The notes: generated from the letters alone by a model not told the origin. A DNA stretch of 47,161 nt from Nitrospirota bacterium (GCA_016207905.1 JACQZC010000057.1:1-47161); one strand, 5' to 3'; shown: positions 6,733 through 18,351, numbered from the stretch's first letter. Numbers and translations: made by a program.

Positions 6733-7853
6733 GCTTTTTTTCCCTGAATATAGTGCATAAGAAATGCAGTGAGGACCGAAAGGATAAAGCCTATAAGTGT
6801 TCCTGTTATAACCATGGATGTCCTTTTGGGCCTTAGCCTGTTTTCAGGAGGTATTGCCTCTTCTATCACCTGTATTACTGCAGAGTCTCTTGCCTCATCG
6901 AGCCTTGCGACTTCGTATTGTTTGAGGAGAATCTCGTAAATCGCCTCGCTGTATTTAAATTCCCTCAGCCTTCTTATATACTCTGTGCCAATAGCAGGTA
7001 TCTTTCCTGCTGGCATGAGGGATTCCGGGTTATGACCACTGCCTTTGGTTTCAAGCTTGTTTAATTCTGCCTTAAGACCCCTTATCTCTTCTTCAATCAT
7101 CTGTATGTCGGGATTATACTGGGTTGCATAAGTTCTCATTACCTTAAGCTCTACTTCTTTTCCTGAAATCCGTGCCCTAAGCTCCGAAACACTGCCTATC
7201 ACTGCGGTTGCCTGCTCATCCATCCTGATTGCACCTGTTTTTTCCTGAAACCCTCTGAGGGACTCCTCTGCCTTTATAAGGCTTTCCTTTGCGGACTTTA
7301 ACTGCTCCTCGAAGAAAAGTCTTCTTTCGCCTGCCTCTGTTACAGCAAGATTAAGTATTAGGCTTTTTAGCTCCTCTACGAATGCATTCGTAAGAGAGGC
7401 AGACATCTTTGGGTCTTTGTGCTCTACGCCAATAGTCAATATTCCGCTTTTTTTATCGTCATAAGTCTTCAGTGCCATAAGAAGGGAATCCCTTGTGGAC
7501 TGAAGGCTCGTTGTCTTATTGCTATGGAGATCGAACCTTTCTATTATTTTGTCGAGGACAGGTCTGCTTTTAAGAAGGGCAGTATAGAGGTCATTTGTTG
7601 TCTTTATGTTTAAGCCCCCAATGGCAATGCCCGGAACACTGCTTAACTGACTTAAAACCTGCGAGGCAGTATTAGGGCTTGTCTGGCCCGAAGGCAGGAG
7701 GAGCTTTGCCTCTGCCTTATATACCTTTGGCATGAGAAGGCTGATGAGGGCAGAAAGTAGGCTGGCTATGAGTGTCATACTGATAATAAGCTTTTTTTGC
7801 TTCAAAGCTACTGTTAGATAGTCAATTAGGCTTATCTCGTCTCCTGCCTGCAC
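6714..7853 (-). CDS. Wzz/Wzc-like polysaccharide chain-length or export co-polymerase
   Basis: A 379-residue inner-membrane protein. A transmembrane segment near residues 20-42 (LIISMTLIASLLSALISLLM) opens a Wzz domain. A periplasmic coiled-coil region follows (about 165-300, with EQLKSAKESLIKAEESLRGFQ), then a PPENRLRPKRTSMVI motif before the second membrane segment near residue 350. The Pro-rich stretch next to that helix is the hallmark of polysaccharide co-polymerases. There is no cytoplasmic Walker tyrosine-kinase domain, unlike full Wzc. The start is a GTG at 7853 with AGAGGG upstream. It is the last of three minus-strand genes (SLBB, Wzi-like, this) that together look like an exopolysaccharide or capsule export machine. 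Confidence 0.85.
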   Translation of the reverse strand: MQAGDEISLIDYLTVALKQKKLIISMTLIASLLSALISLLMPKVYKAEAKLLLPSGQTSPNTASQVLSQLSSVPGIAIGGLNIKTTNDLYTALLKSRPVLDKIIERFDLHSNKTTSLQSTRDSLLMALKTYDDKKSGILTIGVEHKDPKMSASLTNAFVEELKSLILNLAVTEAGERRLFFEEQLKSAKESLIKAEESLRGFQEKTGAIRMDEQATAVIGSVSELRARISGKEVELKVMRTYATQYNPDIQMIEEEIRGLKAELNKLETKGSGHNPESLMPAGKIPAIGTEYIRRLREFKYSEAIYEILLKQYEVARLDEARDSAVIQVIEEAIPPENRLRPKRTSMVITGTLIGFILSVLTAFLMHYIQGKKAYISSE

Positions 7854-7871
7854 ATATCCCTCTAAAAATGC

Positions 7872-9308
7872 CTAAAAATGATAGTTCATCCCTAAGACAA
7901 CCATGCTTATGTTTTCCTTGTTTCCATTCGTGCTTTTTAGCCATGCTGTCCTCAGTCCTGCCTCTATGTCCATATTGCCCTCGATGAGCCTGACTCCCAA
8001 CGATGCCTCATGCTTTGATGCATCGAGGCTGTCTGAAAGATTGTGTCTTTCCCTGTCATATGAGACATAAAACCTGCTCATTGTCTCAGGCATACGATAA
8101 TTCAGCTCGAAGAATATATCTTCTGAGTCTCCTCCCATGTGATGACCAATCGTTCTTCCTTCATATGTATAGCCTGAAGTGTAAACATGGTGGCTATACC
8201 AGACATTTGGAGAGCCCTTGACATGGGTAGTGGCATATTCTGCCCTGAAATCTATATTTTCTATGCTGAGAATTCTTGGTAAGTAAATGCCCCCGAGGTA
8301 TGCCCATTTAGAGGGCAGTCCGTTTGCCTCATCCTCGCCAGCTGCCTCGAGATATATCTGCATAGGTTGCCATCTAAATGGTAAGATAAGTTTTACATCT
8401 CCACCTGCCTTCTGGTCGCCTGCCTCTCTGCCTGCATTGTTTTCTCCCCTACCTATAAAGCTATTAAGCCATGTCTTAGGGGACTCTGACCTGCCTTCAC
8501 CTCCAAGAATGGCTGTCCTTTGAAGCCCAAGCTCAAGATACTGGATGGGCTTAAAATTAAACCTGAGCCCCCATAAGTAAGGCTCTGGAAAGTCCCTTTC
8601 CTTTTCAAGTCTCGATACAAACACTGTAAATCTGAATGGTCCATGTATGAATGGCAGACGAGCTGGTTTGGGGTTTGTAAGCTTGAGCATCTTCACTGGC
8701 TCGGCATTCGTAGAAAGGAGTAAGGCTCCATGGTATCCAGGCCCCCACCACTCAGAGTCCTTTCCAATCTCAAGTTCAAGCCCCAAGAACCCGAAAGTTA
8801 CATATCCCCTCCTAAGCTTAATGCCTGCCTTCTCCGAGGAATATCTTATCTCGGGGTTGGCAAACACAGAAAGCCGACCATACTCTGCCATTCCCGAAAG
8901 CCCAAGCCTCACATTCGTGCCATTTCTATAAGAGTCTCCATCGTTGTTATAGCTCAGTTCTTGGGCATCTCTGTCTGAGTAAATGAGCCTTCCATATGCT
9001 GTGTCAATAGGCTTTAGATATTTCCGAGACCCGACCTCTGCCTTAAATTTCTTCTTAAGGGAGCTAATCACGGCTGATATAAATGGGCTTTTCTTAGCCT
9101 CTGATTTCTCTGCCTCCTTTATAAGCCTTGCCACCTCTTTTTTTGTCATAGGCTTTGTTGTAAGAAGCCCGCTCTTAATAATCCCCTCTGCCTCTAAGAT
9201 TAATAGCAAATCATATGTATCCTCGTCTTGAGAGACATTAGTTCCGTATGCATCCGTAATGAATCCCAATAAGGATATGACAATCAGCCCTTGCCTAAAA
9301 TACGACAA
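7872..9308 (-). CDS. Wzi-like capsule assembly outer-membrane protein
   Basis: A 478-residue outer-membrane protein of the Caps_assemb_Wzi type. After a signal peptide (about 1-22, FITDAYG) there is a helical N-terminal region (LLLILEAEGIIKSGLLTTKP) and then a large barrel: GYVTFGFLGLELEIGKDSEWWGPGYHGALLLSTNAEP, then LPFIHGPFRFTVFVSRLEK, ending in VVLGMNYHF with a terminal Phe. The EWWGPGYHG and NP.PAR.P segments match what I know of this family. In E. coli, Wzi is a lectin that anchors capsule at the surface. Its first 14 bases overlap the upstream SLBB gene, so the two are coupled. Confidence 0.82.
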   Translation of the reverse strand: MSYFRQGLIVISLLGFITDAYGTNVSQDEDTYDLLLILEAEGIIKSGLLTTKPMTKKEVARLIKEAEKSEAKKSPFISAVISSLKKKFKAEVGSRKYLKPIDTAYGRLIYSDRDAQELSYNNDGDSYRNGTNVRLGLSGMAEYGRLSVFANPEIRYSSEKAGIKLRRGYVTFGFLGLELEIGKDSEWWGPGYHGALLLSTNAEPVKMLKLTNPKPARLPFIHGPFRFTVFVSRLEKERDFPEPYLWGLRFNFKPIQYLELGLQRTAILGGEGRSESPKTWLNSFIGRGENNAGREAGDQKAGGDVKLILPFRWQPMQIYLEAAGEDEANGLPSKWAYLGGIYLPRILSIENIDFRAEYATTHVKGSPNVWYSHHVYTSGYTYEGRTIGHHMGGDSEDIFFELNYRMPETMSRFYVSYDRERHNLSDSLDASKHEASLGVRLIEGNMDIEAGLRTAWLKSTNGNKENISMVVLGMNYHF

Positions 9309-11403
9309 TCAGTACTCCTGCTGACACTGCAATCTGATAAAGAATCTGTGTTATGTCCCTTATATTTCTCATCCATGCAATCCTCTGGAGTCTTTCCGGG
9401 ATAACTATCGTATCTCCTGCCTCTATGTCTTCGAAGATACCAAAGAACCCGCCGCCTGGTCTTGTGGCAGTTCCATCTGCCTTTAGAATATATATACTGC
9501 TTTTTTCTGCATTCTTTGTATACCCGCCTGCAAGGCTGATATAATACCTGTAGTCTTTGCCTTTGTCATAGATAAATGCGCTCTGGTTATAAACCGCGCC
9601 CACAACCTGAACAGTCAACGGGTCTCTTGGAACATAGATGGAGTCATCTTCTTCGAGCTCTATATCGTAAGGGGTTTGCATTAGCACATCAGGCTCTGAT
9701 ACTTTAAGGGCAATCCTGCCTTTTGCCTTTATTGTCCTCAGGGCTGAGATAAACCGCATTTTCTGCTCTGCCTCGCTCTGTAGTATTTTAGCCTCATCAG
9801 CAGAAAATGCGGTTGCAACCTGAGAGGTCTCAACAGACAAAAGCTCCCTTTCGAGCCTTTCTGCTATCTCATTAAGCCTTTCTTGCTGAAACTGCTTAAC
9901 GCTCTGCCTTATAAACTCAGTGCCTTTAAGATATGCCTTCTCGGTAAATCCGCCTGCCCTCTTTATAATGGAAGAAAGCCTCTCGCCTTTCCTGATTGTA
10001 TATTCACCCGGAAACCTGACCTCGCCTGCTATGCTTACTGTCTTATAAAGCCCCCATCCAGGGACAGCTCGGATAAAAATATAGTCGTTCATCTCAAGGG
10101 ATAGATCATGCTCCGTGTCGCCCTTAAGTGCCCTTAGAAGGTCAATGACAAACACCTCTATTTGAGGTCCATTAGGGGTGACATTGAGCCTTGTAAGCTC
10201 TGCCTGCTCTGAGGCATAATAAAGCAGTCCGCCTGTTAGGGAGATTACATTGCTTAACCTCGTTACACCCGGAATAATCCCATATTCTCCCTCATTTGCC
10301 ACTGCACCTGTGACAAAGACAGTGTCTTTTGCCTCTGTAACGGAAAACACCTTTATCAAATCCCCGTCCTTAAGGATAAGGTTTTTCTCAGGGTGAGCTT
10401 CTAACCCAATCAGGTCTCCTTCGAGGATGGTTTTGAATTGATGGTCTTTGATCCTTTGAACCTGCACCCTTCCATTAAATGCAACACATATAAGTCCTCC
10501 TGCCATCTCAAGCACATCAGAAAGTCTGCTCTCTGTCTTTATCTCGTATATCGCAGGGTTTCTGACATTTCCCGAGACTGCAACTAATTGTCCGACCACA
10601 GGGATAAAGATTACATCCTCTGGCAGGAGCCTTACATCTTTTGTCTTATCTCCATTTAGAAGAAACTCATACATGTCAAACTCAGAAATGGTTTTTCCTC
10701 CTCTTTTAAGCTCTATCCTTCTCATAGTGCCTGTTTTTGAAGGGCCTCCTGCCTCAAAAAGTGCATTCACAAGGGTTGAAAGGGCTGAAACAGTGTAAGC
10801 CCCTGGCATTCGGGCATTGCCCATAACATAGACCCTTATGGTCCTTAGAGAGCCCATGCTTACATTCATTTGAAACCCTGTGTAGTATTTTGAAAACTCC
10901 TTATAGATAAGCTCTTTTAGCTCATTAAATGTAAGCCCAGTAACACCGAATGTGCCAATCCTTGGCAGGGTAATATTGCCGTCCCTGTCCACAAAGACAC
11001 TCCATAGCCCCTCAACATTACCCCAAACAGCTATCTTTATCTCGTCCCCGATACCTAAAACATAATTAGGGCCAACAGGTACGGTCTCAACTGGTGCAAA
11101 CGAGGAAGGGGGCTTGGCAAAAAGCTTATAGCCAAATTGTCTGAGGTCAGTTGAGATTGTCGATGCGTTCTTGACGCCTGAGATATATTGCTCGAATTGA
11201 GATAGCTCTTCTTCTAACTCTACCACCTCAGGACCTTCTTCCTGCCTCAGGGCTTTACTTTCAGGCTCTAAGGTTGTTTTCTCCTCTGGCATTACTGTGT
11301 TTTGTAGCCCCGAACTAATGGAAATCGTCTTGACCTCTGAAAAAGCAGGCATAAATAACCCTGTTAGAAGTAAAAGACTAATTATGAAGGTTGTCCGTCC
11401 CAT
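9295..11403 (-). CDS. polysaccharide export protein with multiple SLBB domains (Wza-like)
   Basis: A 702-residue secreted protein. It has a signal peptide (residues 1-22, ending MPAFS), an acidic linker, then a Poly_export domain at about 112-190 (YVLGIGDEIKIAVWGNVEGLWSV, then VDRDGNITLPRIGTFGVTG). Several SLBB repeats follow (VYVMGNARMPGAYTV, VAVSGNVRNPAIYEI, VFVTGAVANEGEYGI, VSIAGEVRFPGEYTI, VQVVGAVYNQSAFIY). The C-terminal hydrophobic strand (LYQIAVSAGVLIVVF) may span the outer membrane. No lipobox Cys is visible, unlike E. coli Wza. It is first in the export operon, behind the strong promoter at 11429-11456. Confidence 0.9.
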   Translation of the reverse strand: MGRTTFIISLLLLTGLFMPAFSEVKTISISSGLQNTVMPEEKTTLEPESKALRQEEGPEVVELEEELSQFEQYISGVKNASTISTDLRQFGYKLFAKPPSSFAPVETVPVGPNYVLGIGDEIKIAVWGNVEGLWSVFVDRDGNITLPRIGTFGVTGLTFNELKELIYKEFSKYYTGFQMNVSMGSLRTIRVYVMGNARMPGAYTVSALSTLVNALFEAGGPSKTGTMRRIELKRGGKTISEFDMYEFLLNGDKTKDVRLLPEDVIFIPVVGQLVAVSGNVRNPAIYEIKTESRLSDVLEMAGGLICVAFNGRVQVQRIKDHQFKTILEGDLIGLEAHPEKNLILKDGDLIKVFSVTEAKDTVFVTGAVANEGEYGIIPGVTRLSNVISLTGGLLYYASEQAELTRLNVTPNGPQIEVFVIDLLRALKGDTEHDLSLEMNDYIFIRAVPGWGLYKTVSIAGEVRFPGEYTIRKGERLSSIIKRAGGFTEKAYLKGTEFIRQSVKQFQQERLNEIAERLERELLSVETSQVATAFSADEAKILQSEAEQKMRFISALRTIKAKGRIALKVSEPDVLMQTPYDIELEEDDSIYVPRDPLTVQVVGAVYNQSAFIYDKGKDYRYYISLAGGYTKNAEKSSIYILKADGTATRPGGGFFGIFEDIEAGDTIVIPERLQRIAWMRNIRDITQILYQIAVSAGVLIVVF

Positions 11404-11428
11404 ATAGCAACTTTTGGTTTTGTTAGTG

Positions 11429-11456
11429 ATTATACCACAACTTGAAGGCGTGTCAA
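11429..11456 (-). promoter_or_regulatory. near-consensus promoter of the polysaccharide export operon
   Basis: On the minus strand TTGACA (11456-11451), a 16-nt spacer and TATAAT (11434-11429) are both perfect hexamers. The predicted transcript starts near 11422, giving a leader of about 20 bases to the ATG at 11403 with no recognisable Shine-Dalgarno. Confidence 0.85.
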
Positions 11457-11523
11457 CTGGAAAATAACTGGTTTTTATGTTATCATAATAAATATCTTTA
11501 ACTGCTTTTCAGTCGGAGGTACG

Positions 11524-12646
11524 ATGCTTAAAGGAGAAATAAAAGAAGCCCTCTTTTTGCTTGGACAAAGGATAGGGTCCCTGAGAGGTTATCTTTGATG
11601 TCGAGAAGCTCAAAGAGGAGATAGCCTCTATAGATAAAGAGCTTTCTAAAGAAAGCTCCTGGTCAAGCCTTGAAAAGCTACGCAGACTTAAAACACAAAA
11701 GGCATCCAAAGAGGACATTTTACTGCCATTTTTCGCTCTGACAGAGAGGTTTTCCTACCTTTCCTCTACCTTAGATGTGCTTGAGGAAGAAGGCGGCGAG
11801 GTGTTCCTCGAGGAAATAGAAAGGGGGGTTTTAGGGCTCAGCCGCTCTGTAGAGGACCTTGAGCTCCGTCACCTGCTTCAAGGAGAGTTTGACAGAAACA
11901 ATGCCATTATCACGATTCACCCAGGTGCAGGTGGCACCGAGAGTCAGGACTGGGCACAAATGCTTATGCGCATGTATCTCAGATGGGCAGAAATGCATGG
12001 TTATGAGACTACTATCATTGACCTCCTGCCTGGGGAGGAAGCAGGAATTAAAAGCGTTACCATGACTGTTAAAGGCACCTATGCCTATGGATATCTGAAA
12101 GGTGAAAAAGGTGTGCATAGATTAGTCAGAATATCTCCTTTTGATGCAAATAAAAGAAGACATACTTCCTTTTCCGCAGTTCTTATCTACCCTGAAATCG
12201 AAGACGAAATACAGGTTGGTATAAAAGAAGACGACCTGAAGATTGACACATTCAGGGCATCTGGTGCTGGAGGACAACATGTAAATAAGACCTCTTCTGC
12301 CGTAAGAATCACTCACATCCCTACAGGTATAGTCGTCTCTTGTCAGAACGAGCGCTCACAGCATAGAAACAAAGAGGTTGCCTTGAAAATTCTTAGGGCA
12401 AGACTTTATGATATGGGACTTAAGGAGAAGGAGAGAAAACTTGATGAGACAATGGGTAATAAGAAAGGCATTGCATGGGGCAGTCAGATTCGCTCCTATG
12501 TGATCCAGCCTTATAGACTCGTTAAGGACCATAAAACAGGAATGGAAATAGGCAATGTGGATGCCGTGTTAGATGGAAAAATTGATATATTTATAAATGA
12601 AGCACTTAAAATTCGTAAGGATAAAGTCTCTCTACTAACTCTTTAA
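11524..12646 (+). CDS. prfB: peptide chain release factor 2, programmed +1 frameshift
   Basis: RF2 reads UGA and UAA and triggers peptide release. Codons 1-24 run from ATG 11524 to CTT 11593-11595, followed by an in-frame TGA at 11596-11598. Skipping T11596 puts the ribosome in the frame that stays open to 12646, giving a 373-residue product whose junction reads LRGYLDVEK, as in E. coli LRGYLDYD. An AGAGGT anti-Shine-Dalgarno-like element sits three bases before CTT, as in the known autoregulatory site. Downstream are the recognition motif SPF (ISPFDANKRRHTSFSAV) and the catalytic GGQ (12269-12277, SGAGGQHVNKTSSAVRITH). It is divergent from the polysaccharide operon and precedes dnaA. Confidence 0.95.
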
Positions 12647-12903
12647 TATATATAAAAAGTGTTAGAAGTAGTAGTAATAGTTGATAATGTGAAAAAATGC
12701 AGATTTACTATAAAAGATACAGTATTGCCATGTTTGTAAATGTGTTTACTCTTAATCGAGTAATGAACATAGAAGGACCAAAAGTAGAATATTAAAAAGA
12801 TACTGACAAAAACAACCGCATTTACTTATAATAAGCAGTAGGGAAAAATTTACTATAAGGGGAAATCCCAACATCTGTTGGGAAATTGTTGGTAATTTTA
12901 TAA
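12647..12903 (+). other. AT-rich region upstream of dnaA, possible origin or dnaA control region
   Basis: This 257-base gap is strongly AT-rich. It contains a TAG/AGT trinucleotide run at 12667-12680, the 11-mer ATTTACTATAA at 12703-12713 and again near 12848-12858, and an 8-bp hairpin TCCCAACA/TGTTGGGA at 12866-12883. No perfect DnaA box TTATCCACA is present. The best matches, TGTGAAAAA at 12689 and TGTTGGTAA at 12887, each differ at two positions. An origin is therefore only a possibility. A TTGATA at 12681 with TACTAT 19 bases later is a weak promoter candidate. Confidence 0.4.
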
Positions 12904-14235
12904 ATGGAAATCGAAAAGCTCTGGGAAAAAAGTCTTTCGGAAATAGAAAGTAAGGTTGGCGGGAGCATATTTGAGCTCTGGTTTAAATCCTCAAAACTTA
13001 CACAACTCAAGGAAGGACAGGTCACGGTTGAGGTTCCAAACAGATTTTTTAAGGAGTGGATAGAGGACTATCATCCTTCGGTAATAGCCGAGACACTGAC
13101 AGGGATTCTCGGCAAACAGGTGACTGTAAAATACAAGGTTGCCGAAAAACAGGTGAGCGAGATAAAGAGGCTCGATGCAAGGCTCGAAAGCAGAAGGACA
13201 AGACTTGCAAGTAAGGGAATCTATTTAAACCCTAAATACACCTTTGATAACTTTGTCGTAGGACCATCTAATCAGTTTGCCGGAGCCGCTGCAAAGGCCG
13301 TCTCTGAGTCCCCCGGGACAGTGTATAATCCGCTTTTTATTTATGGAGGCGTTGGTCAAGGAAAGACCCATCTTTTGAGTGCAATCGGAAACTTCGTTGT
13401 AGACAGAAAACAGGACTTCAATATCCTTTATGTCTCCACAGACCAGTTCATAAGCGAGGTCGTCTCTGCCTTCAGGGTGGGAAAAACAGAAGACCTAAAG
13501 AGTAAATACAGAAGCCTTGACCTTTTCCTAATGGACGATGTCCAGCTAATGGAGAATAAGACCGCAACGCAGGAAGAGCTTTTTCACACCCTGAATGTGC
13601 TTTATGAAAGACAGAAACAGATTGTGCTTTCAAGCGACAGACCTCCAAAGGAGATAAAATCCATGACAGACAGACTGCGCTCAAGATTCGGCATGGGGCT
13701 TATTGCAGACATCCAGCCCCCTGAGCTCGAGACAAAGATTGCAATAATCCACAAAAAAGCAGAGGCAGACAAGCTGACCCTGCCAGGGGATGTTGCGCAT
13801 TTCCTTGCCACAAAGATAAAGTCCAACATCAGGGACATAGAGGGATGCCTTATCAGGCTCGGCGCCCACTCCGCACTTACAGGAAAACCCATAGACATGG
13901 CAACTACAAAGACGCTCCTTAGGGATGTCATTGCAGAGGATGAAAGGGCACTCACCGTGGAGACCGTCCTTAAGACAGTGGCTGAGTATTTCGGTCTTAA
14001 GCCAAACGATATGAAGGCGAAGAAAAGGACAAAGGACATTGCATCGCCAAGACAGGTAGCCATGTACCTGAGCAGAGAGCTCACGGATGCCTCCCTAAGC
14101 GAGATAGGCAAGGGCTTTGGCGGAAAAGACCATGCAACCGTTATTTATGCGTGCAAGCAGATCGAAGGCAGAAAAACTGTGGATGAGAACTTTAACAGGC
14201 TGATCGAAAACTTTATAAATAAACTAAAGCCATAG
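12904..14235 (+). CDS. dnaA: chromosomal replication initiator protein DnaA
   Basis: A 443-residue AAA+ initiator that binds and melts the origin. Domain I covers about 1-80 (ESKVGGSIFELWFKSSKLTQ, then EVPNRFFKEWIEDYH). The linker is short and domain III starts at NPKYTFDNFVVGPSNQFAGAAA. Walker A is GGVGQGKTH (148-156) and Walker B LDLFLMDDVQ. Domain IV carries SLSEIGKGFGGKDHATVIYA, where the usual GGRDHTTV signature reads GGKDHATV. No Shine-Dalgarno precedes the ATG at 12904; a hairpin ends 20 bases before it and may control translation. dnaN follows after eight bases. Confidence 0.97.
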   Translation: MEIEKLWEKSLSEIESKVGGSIFELWFKSSKLTQLKEGQVTVEVPNRFFKEWIEDYHPSVIAETLTGILGKQVTVKYKVAEKQVSEIKRLDARLESRRTRLASKGIYLNPKYTFDNFVVGPSNQFAGAAAKAVSESPGTVYNPLFIYGGVGQGKTHLLSAIGNFVVDRKQDFNILYVSTDQFISEVVSAFRVGKTEDLKSKYRSLDLFLMDDVQLMENKTATQEELFHTLNVLYERQKQIVLSSDRPPKEIKSMTDRLRSRFGMGLIADIQPPELETKIAIIHKKAEADKLTLPGDVAHFLATKIKSNIRDIEGCLIRLGAHSALTGKPIDMATTKTLLRDVIAEDERALTVETVLKTVAEYFGLKPNDMKAKKRTKDIASPRQVAMYLSRELTDASLSEIGKGFGGKDHATVIYACKQIEGRKTVDENFNRLIENFINKLKP

Positions 14236-14243
14236 GAGGGAAT

Positions 14244-15338
14244 ATGAAACTAACGGTTCCAAAACAAGAGCTTCTCGAAAAACTCTCGGATATTCAGAAT
14301 GTAGTGGAAAAGCGAAATACAATGCCAATCCTGAGCCATTTTCTTTTAGAGGCAAAAAAGACAAAAGGCTCTTATATCATGGCAACCGACTTAGAGACTG
14401 CCATAAAAGAGCCAATTGCCCTAAGCGTCGAAAAAGAAGGCAGGCTCTCTATACCAGCAAGAAAGCTCTTTGAAATCGTAAGGGAGGTCGACGGAGACAT
14501 CTCCATAGAGTCAGAGGATGGCAACTGGATAAGGGTCAAGGCAGGAACTTCAAACTTCCGTCTCGCATGCCTTCCTCCTGAGGATTTCCCCGAATGGCCA
14601 AAGATGGAATCAGGAGAGGAGCTTCAAATAGAGGCAAAGATGCTTTCCGAGATGATAGAAAAGACCATATATGCGGCAGGCGAATCGGACACCCGATATA
14701 CCCTCAATGGCATCCTATTTCACATCCACGAAGGCACATTTACGGCTGTAGGCACGGATGGACACAGGATGGCTGTGCTCAGTAAAGAAACAACCCCGGT
14801 TAAAGAGGAGAAAAATGCCATAGTGCCCAGAAAAGCCGCAGGTGAACTAAGAAAGTTCCTTGACAAAGACGGAGCTGTGTCAGTCACCATTGGGAAGAAC
14901 CATGTCCTTTTTAAAGTAGGAGAGATTACCTTCCTTGCACGCCTGATAGAGGGCACTTATCCAAACTATACCAAGGTCGTCCCGACTGAAAACGAAAAGA
15001 AGCTCCTAATCGATAAAGAGGCTGTTATAAAGGCACTAAGAAGGGTTGCAATAATGAGCAGGGAAAGAAGCTCTGCCGTAAAGGCGGACATCTCAAAAGG
15101 CATGCTGACCCTTACAACCTCCAATCCAGACTTAGGCGAGGCATCCGATGAGGTCAATATTGACTATAAGGGCGAGGACTTGACCATCGGGTTTAATGCA
15201 AGATACCTGCTCGATGCTTTGTCTGCTATCTCGACCGATAAGGCTGTCTTTGAGCTTCATGACCAGCTAAGCCCAACCCTATTAAAGGAAGAGGGCTCCG
15301 AGGCATATAAGTGCGTTGTCATGCCTATGAGGCTATAG
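14244..15338 (+). CDS. dnaN: DNA polymerase III beta sliding clamp
   Basis: A 364-residue processivity clamp made of three similar domains. Typical segments include LLEKLSDIQNVVEKRNTMPILSHF at the N terminus, FRLACLPPEDFPEWP, YTLNGILFHIHEGTFTAVGTDGHRMAV in the middle domain, LIEGTYPNYTKVVPTE, and the C-terminal CVVMPMRL, which ends with the standard VMPMRL. The start at 14244 has GGAGGG six bases upstream and follows dnaA closely, so the two form an operon. recF, commonly next in the dnaA-dnaN-recF-gyrB order, is missing and a toxin-antitoxin pair takes its place. Confidence 0.97.
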   Translation: MKLTVPKQELLEKLSDIQNVVEKRNTMPILSHFLLEAKKTKGSYIMATDLETAIKEPIALSVEKEGRLSIPARKLFEIVREVDGDISIESEDGNWIRVKAGTSNFRLACLPPEDFPEWPKMESGEELQIEAKMLSEMIEKTIYAAGESDTRYTLNGILFHIHEGTFTAVGTDGHRMAVLSKETTPVKEEKNAIVPRKAAGELRKFLDKDGAVSVTIGKNHVLFKVGEITFLARLIEGTYPNYTKVVPTENEKKLLIDKEAVIKALRRVAIMSRERSSAVKADISKGMLTLTTSNPDLGEASDEVNIDYKGEDLTIGFNARYLLDALSAISTDKAVFELHDQLSPTLLKEEGSEAYKCVVMPMRL

Positions 15339-15386
15339 GAAGCTGTGCTAGAATTCTTTTAAGAAACCATAAAAGGAGGCAAAATC

Positions 15387-15602
15387 ATGCCTACAGTCAC
15401 AGAAGATAAAAAGGTAAGCGATATGACTGTCAAAGAGCTTAAGGCACTTATAAAAGATGCTGTCCTTGAAACACTTGACCCTGATTATGGGCTTGAGCTA
15501 AGACCTGAAATCATTGAGGAACTAAAGGAGTCAATAAGGCAGAAAGAGCGGGGCGAGGGAATCCCCCTTGAGAAAGTTAAAAAGCAATTAGGGCTTAAGT
15601 GA
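15387..15602 (+). CDS. antitoxin of a type II toxin-antitoxin pair
   Basis: A 71-residue acidic protein just upstream of a RelE/ParE-type toxin. It is helical (DMTVKELKALIKDAVLETL), with a central acidic helix PEIIEELKESIRQKERGEG and a C-terminal IPLEKVKKQLGLK, the layout of small RelB/ParD-like antitoxins. In such proteins the N terminus binds DNA and the C terminus wraps the toxin. It has a strong AAGGAGG ribosome binding site and ends three bases before the toxin start. No DNA-binding motif is obvious, so autoregulation is inferred from the family. Confidence 0.75.
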   Translation: MPTVTEDKKVSDMTVKELKALIKDAVLETLDPDYGLELRPEIIEELKESIRQKERGEGIPLEKVKKQLGLK

Positions 15603-15605
15603 TTC

Positions 15606-15863
15606 ATGTATCGTGTAATCATCCTGCCTATTGCCCTAAAAGACCTATCTAAACTTGACAAAGCCGTAGCCCAGAGAGTTTCAGATAAACTTACATGGCT
15701 TCAAGAAAACATTGAGGCTATCAATCTCCTACCGCTTGCAGGAACTTTTTCCGGCTTTTATAAACTCAAAATTGGCGACTATCGGGTCATCTATGAAATC
15801 AGCCATAAGGAAAAGGTTATTACAGTTCACAAAACAGGGCATAGGAGAGAGATTTATAGATAG
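15606..15863 (+). CDS. RelE/ParE-family toxin
   Basis: An 85-residue protein with the RelE/ParE fold: MYRVIILPIALKDLSKLDKAV, a helical hairpin (VSDKLTWLQENIEAI), then the strands LAGTFSGFYKLKIGDYRVIYEI and VITVHKTGHRREIYR. The G-D-Y-R-V-I-Y motif and the basic H-R-R-E-I-Y-R end match the mRNA-interferase subgroup with conserved Arg and Tyr near the C terminus. Some members instead inhibit gyrase, which is interesting because gyrB follows 75 bases later. The mode of action cannot be told from sequence alone. Confidence 0.8.
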   Translation: MYRVIILPIALKDLSKLDKAVAQRVSDKLTWLQENIEAINLLPLAGTFSGFYKLKIGDYRVIYEISHKEKVITVHKTGHRREIYR

Positions 15864-15893
15864 CGTCTCTTAGCTACAATGCCCTTCTAATGA

Positions 15894-18341
<2,448 letters not shown>

Positions 18342-18351
18342 AAGAAATCCC

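Noticed and set aside
13602-14111. 169-codon minus-strand ORF inside dnaA
   Set aside because: It is the antisense shadow of dnaA, Ser-rich from antisense codon bias, with no ribosome binding site or family resemblance.
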